Counted from the stretch's first letter, positions 1 through 4,791 are shown. The stretch is 5,699 bases of DNA from Ruminococcaceae bacterium UBA1691 (GCA_002320555.1 DCJV01000022.1:1-5699), one strand, 5' to 3'. A program made the numbers and translations. The notes: generated by a model not told the origin, from the letters alone.

Positions 1-371
1 AGGCCGCGCAAGCGTTGCGATAAATTCCTCCTGGGTCAGATTGTGTGCCAGTACCTGATCGTTATTTCATATCATCGTAAAGCTTATATCCTTTACACGG
101 ATAGCATGCAGGCCGTCTGGAATGGACGCAGGGCGGATGTCCCTCCCCAGATAGTCGATAAGCTGTGGAAAGGCCAATTCCTTTTCATAGGTTTTTTGAG
201 AATCCGGATCGCATAAATCCCCGAGTGAGGGAAGATCAAAATTTTGCGCTTGACAGTAGGCTTTCCGCCTTCTGAGGCGATGTAGACGAGGAGCTTCCAA
301 TCGGTCTCTACATACAATTCCTTGAAAAGGGTTACCATCGTTTGGTTGGTTATTCGTTCACTGCCTTTCAC
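1..371 (-). pseudogene. Disrupted gene of unknown function (frameshift plus in-frame stop), partial
   Basis: Unrecognised protein. Two minus-strand reading frames read like one interrupted protein. From a GTG at 371 (or the ATG at 336-338) the first frame gives a protein-like stretch including ELYVETDWKLLVYIASEGG. Near 260 the sensible reading moves to another frame, giving QAQNFDLPSLGDLCDPDSQ and then LIDYLGRDIRPASIPDGL. That frame meets TGA at 67-69 after SFTMI. The same frame then continues without a stop to the window edge, including AHNLTQEEFIATLARP. Restoring one base near the GGAAAGCC stretch at about 258-265 would join the two frames. TGA is a genuine stop in galT here, so recoding is unlikely. 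Decay or sequencing error are both possible. There is no good RBS before 371, and only a weak promoter-like TTGAAC lies upstream on this strand. It diverges from the GH20 gene. No family is claimed. Confidence 0.5.
77..98. repeat. Inverted repeat GTAAAG-N8-CTTTAC, copy 1
   Basis: The arms GTAAAG (77-82) and CTTTAC (91-96) are separated by 8 bp. The match to the palindrome after galT (3487-3508) extends to GTAAAGC-N8-TTTACAC with identical spacing. It lies within the 3' part of the minus-strand pseudogene, so it may be a coincidence in coding sequence. The 20-bp, two-turn geometry is that of a dimeric regulator site. Confidence 0.3.
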
Positions 372-440
372 TGGATAAGCATATCCTTAGAATGAAAAAG
401 TTCAAAAAGCGGAAAATATGAGAAAGAAAAAGTATGTATC

Positions 441-469
441 TTGCATCTGATGGATGCTTTGATTATAAT
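441..469 (+). promoter_or_regulatory. SigA-type promoter of the GH20 gene
   Basis: The -35 hexamer TTGCAT (441-446) and a perfect -10 TATAAT (464-469) are separated by exactly 17 nt. Transcription should start near 476, leaving about a 72-nt leader before the chosen GH20 start. This excludes the upstream in-frame ATG at 434 as the normal start, because it lies ahead of the expected transcript. No terminator or riboswitch is evident in the short leader. Confidence 0.75.
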
Positions 470-532
470 GGTTACATAATTATTTTGCACATCTGCACAC
501 GACGCACGGCTGTTGCTTCGCCCGGTCACAAT

Positions 533-539
533 GGAAGGA
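533..539 (+). promoter_or_regulatory. Ribosome binding site that fixes the GH20 start
   Basis: GGAAGGA ends 8 nt before the ATG at 548-550, an ideal spacing. The competing ATG at 539 overlaps this site and so cannot use it. The ATG at 434 has no such site and precedes the predicted transcription start. Confidence 0.7.
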
Positions 540-547
540 TGACGAGC

Positions 548-1999
548 ATGTATCGCTGCAATATTGTTCCAAGACCCAATCAAATCCAGCCGAAAGAGGG
601 CATTTTTGCGATCCCGCGTGAGGGACGGATTGAGGATTTCGTCACGCGCACGATCGATACACGCATTTCCGGCGCGGAGAGCTACCGGCTGAATGTTTGC
701 CCGGAGGGGATCACGATCAGTGCGGGCACACCGCGTGGGCTTTTTTATGCAATGCAGTCCGTCCGGCAGCTCATCGCCACGAGCGTGGGGCAAATTCCAT
801 GCATGTGCATCTGTGATGAACCAACTTACCCCTACCGCGCCTTTATGATCGACTGCGCCCGCCATTTCTTTTCAGTGGCAGATTTGAAGAAGATGATTGA
901 CGCTGCAGCGCTGTTTAAGATGAATGTATTTCACTGGCATCTTACGGATGACCAGGGCTGGCGCATCGAGATCAAGGAGCACCCGCGCCTGACAAAAATC
1001 AGCTCGGTCCGCGCCAGCTCCGATTTCGGAGGCATTCATGCGGACGGCCCCTATGAAGGCATTTATACGCAGGGGCAGCTGCGGGAGATCGTGGATTACT
1101 GTGCCGAGCGCTACATTGAGGTGGTGCCAGAATTTGATATGCCGGGACACACGTCCGCTGTGCTGGCTGCCTATCCGGCATTCTCCTGCACGGGCGGGCC
1201 ATTTTATGTGCAGACAAAGCAGGGGATTTTTCAGGATATTCTCTGCGCCGGTAAAGAGGAGACCTTCCATTTTCTTTTCGACGTGCTGGAGGAGATGCTC
1301 TCCATCTTTCCATCTCGCTATATCCATATTGGTGGGGACGAGGCGCCGAAGGTGCGCTGGAAGGCCTGCCTTGACTGCCAGGCGCGTATGAAGGCGGAGG
1401 GCCTTCCCGACGAGCAGGCGTTGCAGGGCTATTTTATGAACCGCGTCATCTCCTGGCTGCGTGCGCGGGGGCGCACCGCCGTTGTCTGGAACGAATCCCT
1501 GCGCGGCGGCAATCTTGATCCGTCCGCCGTGGTGCAGATGTGGATGGATAAAAATGGGGAATGCGCGCACTGGGCAAACGGCGGCGGAAAGGTGATTGTT
1601 TCTGATTTCTATCATTATTACTGCGACTATCCCTATGCCATGACCCCGCTGTGGAAAACCTACCGCTACCGCCCGGCGCTTAAGGATGTGCGCCCGATCT
1701 ATCAGAAAAATATCCTAGGCGTGGAAGCGCCGGTTTGGACGGAATATATCGAAACCTTGGCACATATGAGCGAAATGTGCTATCCCCGTTTCGCCGCCGT
1801 GGCGGAAGCCGGGTGGACGAGAGAGGAGCGGCGCAATGCGGGGAGCTTCGAGCGTCGCTTTCAGATGGTCACGCCCCTGCTGGCGGCATTGGGTATCCAT
1901 CCGGCCGCACCGCAGCTGTGGAATCCGCATTCGTTTGCACGGCTGAAGGGGACTGCGCAGTTTTTCCTGCCGAAGCTGCCGTTTATCATCCGTAATTAA
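548..1999 (+). CDS. Family 20 glycoside hydrolase, cytoplasmic beta-N-acetylhexosaminidase type
   Basis: A 483-aa enzyme expected to remove terminal beta-linked GlcNAc/GalNAc (or a related N-acetylhexosaminide) by the substrate-assisted mechanism of GH20. Residues 1-95 form the small alpha/beta domain that precedes GH20 barrels. The (beta/alpha)8 barrel begins at about YPYRAFMIDCARHFF, with Arg105 being the usual substrate-binding arginine. HWHLTDDQGWR (129-139) and EFDMPGHT (195-202) follow. The catalytic pair is in HIGGDEAP: Asp264 polarises the substrate acetamido group and Glu265 is the acid/base. GVEAPVWTEY (391-400) and RFAAVAEAGWT complete the barrel hallmarks. There is no signal peptide, membrane segment or sorting motif, so the enzyme should work on imported oligosaccharides. 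The start at 548 was chosen for its RBS and because the promoter at 441-469 lies upstream; an in-frame extension to 434 is judged untranslated. It has its own promoter and galT lies downstream. The exact substrate (chitobiose-like, lacto-N-type or other) cannot be read from sequence. Confidence 0.93.
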   Translation: MYRCNIVPRPNQIQPKEGIFAIPREGRIEDFVTRTIDTRISGAESYRLNVCPEGITISAGTPRGLFYAMQSVRQLIATSVGQIPCMCICDEPTYPYRAFMIDCARHFFSVADLKKMIDAAALFKMNVFHWHLTDDQGWRIEIKEHPRLTKISSVRASSDFGGIHADGPYEGIYTQGQLREIVDYCAERYIEVVPEFDMPGHTSAVLAAYPAFSCTGGPFYVQTKQGIFQDILCAGKEETFHFLFDVLEEMLSIFPSRYIHIGGDEAPKVRWKACLDCQARMKAEGLPDEQALQGYFMNRVISWLRARGRTAVVWNESLRGGNLDPSAVVQMWMDKNGECAHWANGGGKVIVSDFYHYYCDYPYAMTPLWKTYRYRPALKDVRPIYQKNILGVEAPVWTEYIETLAHMSEMCYPRFAAVAEAGWTREERRNAGSFERRFQMVTPLLAALGIHPAAPQLWNPHSFARLKGTAQFFLPKLPFIIRN

Positions 2000-2007
2000 A
2001 GAAGCTT

Positions 2008-2054
2008 GCTGAAAAAGGAAAAATCGAACCCTTTTTCAGCCGGGCGCGTTTTTT
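2008..2054 (+). terminator. Possible weak intrinsic terminator after the GH20 gene
   Basis: A perfect 11-bp inverted repeat, GCTGAAAAAGG (2008-2018) and CCTTTTTCAGC (2030-2040), with an 11-nt loop lies 8 nt after the GH20 stop. A run of six T's follows only after eight further bases (2049-2054), so the hairpin-to-U-tract geometry is imperfect. It may terminate weakly or only stabilise the 3' end of the mRNA. Confidence 0.45.
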
Positions 2055-2115
2055 AGCAGACCGGTTTCTTTGTTGTGGGGCTTGTGATACTTTTTCCTGA
2101 TATCCGGAGGAGCGG

Positions 2116-2217
2116 ATGAGTTCCTTTTTCATTATATATATAGGGGATTTGGCTCCGACAAAATGCAGCTTTTCGAATCAAATCTCATTTTGCACATATT
2201 TTCATCGAATCAAATAG
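2116..2217 (+). CDS. Possible 33-aa small ORF in the GH20-galT spacer
   Basis: The ATG at 2116 follows GGAGGAG (2106-2112) and reads 33 codons to TAG. It begins MSSFFIIYIGDLAPTK. The Shine-Dalgarno-like sequence is only 3-5 nt from the ATG and no promoter is obvious. The frame runs through the direct repeats at 2173 and 2205. It is probably chance, and is listed because the AGGAGG-like match is strong in an otherwise empty spacer. Confidence 0.12.
   Translation: MSSFFIIYIGDLAPTKCSFSNQISFCTYFHRIK
2173..2215. repeat. Direct repeat TCGAATCAAAT, two copies upstream of galT
   Basis: Exact 11-bp copies lie at 2173-2183 and 2205-2215. Their 32-bp start-to-start spacing is about three helical turns, so both face the same side of the DNA. 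They lie about 120 and 90 bp before the predicted galT transcription start. This arrangement fits an activator or regulator binding site, but no regulator gene is in the window. Confidence 0.4.
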
Positions 2218-2259
2218 ATTTATTCTACATCGGCGTGCCTTTTTCCAAGCTCATAAATA

Positions 2260-2288
2260 TTGCGCGCACTGAGCGAATCGGCTAGAAT
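2260..2288 (+). promoter_or_regulatory. SigA-type promoter of galT
   Basis: TTGCGC (2260-2265) and TAGAAT (2283-2288) are separated by 17 nt, giving a start near 2295 and a leader of about 47 nt before the galT ATG. An imperfect operator-like inverted repeat, AATAT (2286-2290) with ATATT (2300-2304), spans the -10 and start region. A small hairpin, TTGCG (2303-2307) with CGCAA (2314-2318), lies just before the RBS. The presence of this promoter argues that galT can be expressed independently of the GH20 gene. Confidence 0.6.
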
Positions 2289-2341
2289 ATCATTAAGCGA
2301 TATTGCGTTTTTTCGCAAAGTGCAGAAAAGGAGCGACTTGT

Positions 2342-3319
2342 ATGGCTGAATTGAGATGGCATCCTTTGACAAAGGATTGGGTTATGATTGCGAGCAACCG
2401 GCAAAACCGGCCCAATATGCCCAAGGACTATTGCCCGTTTTGCCCGAGCTTTGGCAATGTGCCCGATTATGAAGTGCTGAAGTATGACAATGATTTTCCG
2501 GCGCTCTCCCAGAATCCGCCGGAGCCCGACGACGTGGCGGACGATTTTTTCAAGGTGCGTCCCTCCTACGGCAAATGTGAGGTGATCCTCTATTCTCCTG
2601 GCCATACCGTGACGCTTCCCGAGCTGTCGGACGAACATATGCAGAAGCTGGTCGCGCTCTGGTGCGAGCGGTTTGAGGCGATGCGTGAGGATGAAAAGAT
2701 CAAGTATGTTTTCCCATTTGAAAACCGGGGTGCGCTCGTAGGCGTTTCCATGCCGCATCCGCACGGCCAGATTTACGGCTATTCTTATGTCCCCAAAAAG
2801 CTGGAGCTGGAGGCGCAGTCTGCACGCGAGTACTATGAGCAAACGGGCAAATGCATATTCTGCGATATGCTCCAGCATGAGCTGGCGGCGGAGAAGCGGA
2901 TCATCTTCCGCAATGAGCATTTTACTGTATTTCTGCCCTTCTTCTGCGAATATCCCTATGGCGTTTATATCTTCCCGAACCGCCATGTCCCTTATATGAC
3001 GGATCTGACTGAGGAAGAGCGCTTCGCCCTCGGCGTAACGATCCGCGATACGGTGGCGATGTTCGACAATCTCTTTGACTATCAGTTCCCCTATATGATG
3101 TGCATGCATAACGCGCCGGTTAACTCCGGAGATTTTGACAAGGACTATCACTTTCATATTGAATTTTTCCCGCCGATGCGCTCCGCGGATAAACAGAAAT
3201 TCAATGCCTCCAGTGAAACGGGCGCATGGGCGCATTGCAATCCGCGCGCGCCGGAAGAATCCTCGGAGGAAATGCGCATGGCATATCGGAAAATGTTGGA
3301 TAAACGCGCTGAAAAATGA
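2342..3319 (+). CDS. galT: Galactose-1-phosphate uridylyltransferase
   Basis: A 325-aa cytoplasmic enzyme of the Leloir pathway that exchanges UMP between UDP-glucose and galactose-1-phosphate (EC 2.7.7.12). It is the class I, HIT-superfamily form. The catalytic motif is MPHPHGQ, with His141 as the expected uridylylated nucleophile and Gln143 beside it. The structural zinc set known from the E. coli enzyme is present as Cys31 and Cys34 (CPFC), His88 (SPGHTVTLPEL) and His139. A second CxxC (Cys171, Cys174 in GKCIFCD) opens the C-terminal half, which ends with YHFHIEFFPPMRS (His270 and His272), the second metal and fold-defining motif. Length is slightly below the 348 aa of E. coli GalT. The start at 2342 has AAGGAG (2328-2333) 8 nt upstream; the in-frame TTG at 2303 lies ahead of that RBS and is rejected. 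The gene has its own promoter and two tandem terminators. A related nucleotidyltransferase specificity cannot be wholly excluded, but the motifs favour GalT. Confidence 0.93.
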   Translation: MAELRWHPLTKDWVMIASNRQNRPNMPKDYCPFCPSFGNVPDYEVLKYDNDFPALSQNPPEPDDVADDFFKVRPSYGKCEVILYSPGHTVTLPELSDEHMQKLVALWCERFEAMREDEKIKYVFPFENRGALVGVSMPHPHGQIYGYSYVPKKLELEAQSAREYYEQTGKCIFCDMLQHELAAEKRIIFRNEHFTVFLPFFCEYPYGVYIFPNRHVPYMTDLTEEERFALGVTIRDTVAMFDNLFDYQFPYMMCMHNAPVNSGDFDKDYHFHIEFFPPMRSADKQKFNASSETGAWAHCNPRAPEESSEEMRMAYRKMLDKRAEK

Positions 3320-3321
3320 CG

Positions 3322-3412
3322 GCTGTCCGCATCTCAGGGTGCGAGGAAGGGGCGTTTTCGCCGTAGGGTGGCGAAACAGCTTCCCGGGCGGCGCCACGAC
3401 CTCTGTACGAGG
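3322..3412 (+). other. Hairpin-rich 3' UTR of galT
   Basis: About 90 nt between the galT stop and its terminators fold into consecutive hairpins. CGCATC (3328-3333) pairs with GGTGCG (3338-3343) around a TCAG loop. TTTCGCC (3356-3362) pairs perfectly with GGCGAAA (3370-3376). CCTC pairs with GAGG near 3400-3412, followed by an AT-rich tail. CTGT (3323-3326) could pair with ACAG to close the first two. No known riboswitch core was recognised. It could be a 3'-derived small RNA, a stabilising 3' UTR or decayed sequence. Confidence 0.35.
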
Positions 3413-3438
3413 ATAAATTTTTTTACATGGATTGATTT

Positions 3439-3474
3439 GGGGCTGTTGCATCTATTTGCAACAGCTCCTTTTTT
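3439..3474 (+). terminator. Intrinsic terminator of galT
   Basis: A 12-bp stem (3439-3450 with 3457-3468, one G-U pair) contains GCTGTTGCA and TGCAACAGC around a 6-nt loop. Six T's (3469-3474) follow immediately. This is classical rho-independent geometry. Confidence 0.9.
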
Positions 3475-3480
3475 GTACTT

Positions 3481-3519
3481 TATTGTGTAAAGCATATGTG
3501 CTTTACACAATATTTTTTT
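3481..3519 (+). terminator. Second tandem terminator or perfect palindrome
   Basis: A perfect 14-bp stem (3481-3494 with 3499-3512) with loop TATG is followed by seven T's (3513-3519), only 6 nt after the galT terminator. The stem is AT-rich. There is no T-run on the opposite strand, so it should act in the plus direction only. The same sequence contains the GTAAAG-N8-CTTTAC palindrome also present at 77-98, so a protein-binding role is an alternative. Confidence 0.75.
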
Positions 3520-3593
3520 CTGTTTTAACGCGTTTTTAAAAATTTTTTTCTTACCCAACTGAGATTATCATTAGAAATGCGATGCTGACTATA

Positions 3594-3690
3594 TATTGTA
3601 ACATTGTATATGATTTCTAGCTATATCTTGTACAATTTTGATCGCTTAAATTTTCAGTAAAATTCTAAATAATGTGGTATTGTAACAATA
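3594..3690. promoter_or_regulatory. Cluster of TTGTAACA/TTGTACAA-like sites, possible operator region
   Basis: In an AT-rich stretch, TATTGTAACA occurs exactly at 3594-3603 and 3678-3687 (84 bp apart, about eight helical turns). A related palindrome, TTGTACAA, lies near 3629-3636. The 3678 copy sits in a perfect palindrome, TATTGTAACAATA (3678-3690), centred about 78 bp before the predicted start of the downstream RNA. This looks like a multi-site regulator-binding region, although AT-rich sequence produces such motifs more easily by chance. Confidence 0.4.
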
Positions 3691-3726
3691 TAACCCTAAT
3701 TTTAAAGACTTTTGGGAAAGTATATA

Positions 3727-3755
3727 TTGACATTGATGATGAAAAGGTTTATATT
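3727..3755 (+). promoter_or_regulatory. Near-consensus promoter of the putative large RNA
   Basis: A perfect -35 TTGACA (3727-3732) and TATATT (3750-3755) are separated by 17 nt, with AT-rich upstream DNA that could serve as an UP element. Transcription would begin near 3762. It is the strongest promoter in the window, yet no convincing ORF follows for about 1.1 kb, which points to an RNA product. A weaker alternative, TTGTCA (3777-3782), has no convincing -10. Confidence 0.75.
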
Positions 3756-3822
3756 AAGAGCCGATAAGGGAAAAAGTTGTCATTTAAGATCAATCACCAA
3801 AATAATTTTTGTTTTTTGTGAG

Positions 3823-3839
3823 TGTGAATAATATTCACA
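3823..3839. repeat. Perfect 17-bp palindrome near the RNA 5' end
   Basis: TGTGAATAATATTCACA is an exact inverted repeat with a single central base, about 60 nt after the predicted transcription start. It could be the first hairpin of the RNA (TGTGA with TCACA) or a DNA operator. It resembles CRP/FNR-type half-sites, but the arms TGTGA and TCACA are 7 rather than 6 bases apart. Confidence 0.5.
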
Positions 3840-3870
3840 ATACCGTGGTGAGCGAACAGAATGAGACGAG

Positions 3871-3880
3871 CGGACGCGTG
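3871..3880 (+). repeat. Direct repeat CGGACGCGTG, copy 1
   Basis: An exact 10-bp copy of 3953-3962. Its partly self-complementary ACGCGT core lets the two copies pair with each other (with G-U pairs) and extend the closing helix of the first RNA domain. Confidence 0.5.
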
Positions 3881-3952
3881 CTCCGGTCCCTTGTAAGCAC
3901 ATGTCTAAAATGTTTGCATGGCTTATTCCTCAGCCGCCTAGGGCAGTTGAAC

Positions 3953-3962
3953 CGGACGCGTG
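3953..3962 (+). repeat. Direct repeat CGGACGCGTG, copy 2
   Basis: The partner of 3871-3880, 82 bp downstream. Its CGGAC could alternatively pair with GTCCG (3983-3987), giving a competing helix in the putative RNA. Confidence 0.5.
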
Positions 3963-4571
3963 AATTTTTAAGAGGGAGGTGAGTCCGATGGCTTGTGAGA
4001 AGCGCTAATACCGCTTGTTCATGAGCTTTTCAGCATCTCAAGGGAGAAAACAAGCAGTTGCGCGCAAAAGATCGGACAAGCCTACTGTGCGCGTGAGGCG
4101 TACAGCAGTGCGCAAGGCGCTGTGGTGACTGGTTCACCGGGATGAGGGAAAAAGTGAAATGCGGGAGCCTGGGCTGGGCGGCAGGCGGAAGTAAATTCAT
4201 CCAGATTTGTATGAATCCGTCGGATTGATCAGAAATTCATTTGCGGCTGCAGCGGATCGGCTCCGAACGGAAAAGAACGGCTCGGAGAAAAATCGGTTAT
4301 ATTGTCCTGCTTCTCAAAAGGTGGCTGAAAAAGGCCGCGCGAACTGGGATTCTCGATAAACCGTGGAGAACCCGGATCGACCCTCTCCTACCAAAATTTC
4401 TGCTTCGGCTCCATTCTCCCATTGGTTTGTCTGACAGCTGCCGGAATCCCGTGTCTTTGCGGACGGGGATCTGGCGCGCCGGATGACAGCCGGAGAGGAT
4501 TGTTTCAACAGGAAGCTGCAGAATGGAAATCGTGTCTTTCGATATAAAGAGAAAAAGTCGAAATCGCACTT

Positions 4572-4588
4572 GAAGCCAGAATACTGTC
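4572..4588. repeat. 17-bp direct repeat, copy 1
   Basis: GAAGCCAGAATACTGTC is repeated exactly at 4680-4696, 108 bp downstream. The flanks differ, so the unit is sharply bounded. It could be a regulatory element, a short-repeat pair from a past recombination, or a family of dispersed repeats in this genome. Confidence 0.7.
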
Positions 4589-4679
4589 TAAAAGATGTCG
4601 TTTCGACCTGAATTTGACTCCATCAATTGCCGGCATCTAATTTTGAAACGATTTTCAGAAAAAGTTGGGAGACAGAAAA

Positions 4680-4696
4680 GAAGCCAGAATACTGTC
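4680..4696. repeat. 17-bp direct repeat, copy 2
   Basis: Exact second copy of 4572-4588. It lies about 96 bp before the -35 of the possible promoter at 4792. No integrase, transposase or tRNA is nearby to make it an attachment-site pair. Confidence 0.7.
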
Positions 4697-4791
4697 GCTA
4701 TCACTGCAAAATGACTGAATTTCAGCCTCAACTTACAGCATAAATGCGACTGAAAAAGGCGAAAAAATTTTTTAGGGCTGGGGTAATCCGC

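Larger units (their letters stand above)
3762..4490 (+). ncRNA. Putative large structured non-coding RNA (ends approximate)
   Basis: Class not recognised. No believable ORF is present on either strand, but many compatible helices follow one another in the direction of the promoter at 3727-3755. (a) TCCGGT (3882-3887) pairs with ACCGGA (3951-3956) and extends outward by pairing within 3875-3880 and 3957-3962. It encloses hairpins 3894-3925 (TAAGC-a-CATG with CATG-GCTTA) and 3930-3950 (TCAGC with GTTGA, GCC with GGC). (b) GGCTTGT (3990-3996) pairs with ACAAGCC (4076-4082), enclosing GCTTGTT (4013-4019) with AACAAGC (4049-4055). (c) Hairpins lie back to back at 4085-4105, 4106-4122 and 4124-4138. 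(d) Further hairpins occur at 4167-4186, 4195-4216, 4261-4287 and 4344-4375, with a bulged helix of about 16 bp at 4439-4476. The purine-rich segments between helices look like conserved RNA core. The 3' end is uncertain, since no hairpin plus U-run follows; the core may stop near 4290. RNase P RNA, tmRNA, SRP RNA and a group II intron domain V were looked for and not found. OLE, ROOL, GOLLD or raiA-like classes, or an unnamed class, remain possible. Confidence 0.6.
4491..4791. other. Gene-free AT-rich spacer with a repeat pair
   Basis: No ORF here is convincing. The long minus-strand frame covering 4588-5031 has a proline/arginine-rich N-terminus, low-complexity hydrophobic runs and no RBS. 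The stretch holds the 17-bp direct repeat pair, a perfect 11-bp palindrome CTGAATTTCAG (4715-4725) and an A6T6 tract near 4762-4773. It may contain the 3' end of the upstream RNA, but no clear terminator is seen. Confidence 0.5.

Noticed and set aside
67..69. TGA recoded as an amino acid in the minus-strand remnant
   Set aside because: TGA ends galT in the same window and tryptophans are encoded by TGG; a frameshift in the same remnant favours decay or sequencing error.
434..547. N-terminal extension of the GH20 protein from the ATG at 434
   Set aside because: The TTGCAT-17-TATAAT promoter overlaps and lies downstream of this ATG, and the residues up to 547 do not resemble a GH20 N-terminus; the ATG at 548 has an ideal RBS.
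872..1615. 247-codon minus-strand frame opposite the GH20 gene
   Set aside because: Shadow of the GH20 coding sequence; low-quality composition with no recognisable motif or start signals.
2291..2304. Possible CcpA cre site at the galT start (CATTAAGCGATATTG)
   Set aside because: Only a partial match to the cre consensus, with key flanking positions wrong; not strong enough to list.
2282..3451. 389-codon open frame on the minus strand opposite galT
   Set aside because: It is antisense to a gene with complete GalT motifs, is rich in Arg/His as antisense frames of such genes are, has no RBS and reads through both terminators. The galT frame explains the region.
3970..3990. RNase P RNA-like segment (GGGAGGTGAGTCC resembles the GAGGAAAGTCC core)
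   Set aside because: The other universally conserved RNase P segments, such as ACAGAA followed by GGCTTA in the 3' part, are absent from the expected positions.
4146..4190. Cobalamin-riboswitch-like G-rich segment
   Set aside because: The GCCACTG box and other conserved elements are missing, and no vitamin-B12-related gene follows.
4241..4486. 81-codon plus-strand frame (and minus-strand frames opposite it)
   Set aside because: Starts with TTG without an RBS, is Arg-rich and lies over the helices of the putative RNA.
4572..4696. Phage or element attachment-site pair formed by the 17-bp repeat
   Set aside because: Only about 91 bp lie between the copies and there is no integrase, transposase or tRNA gene in the window.
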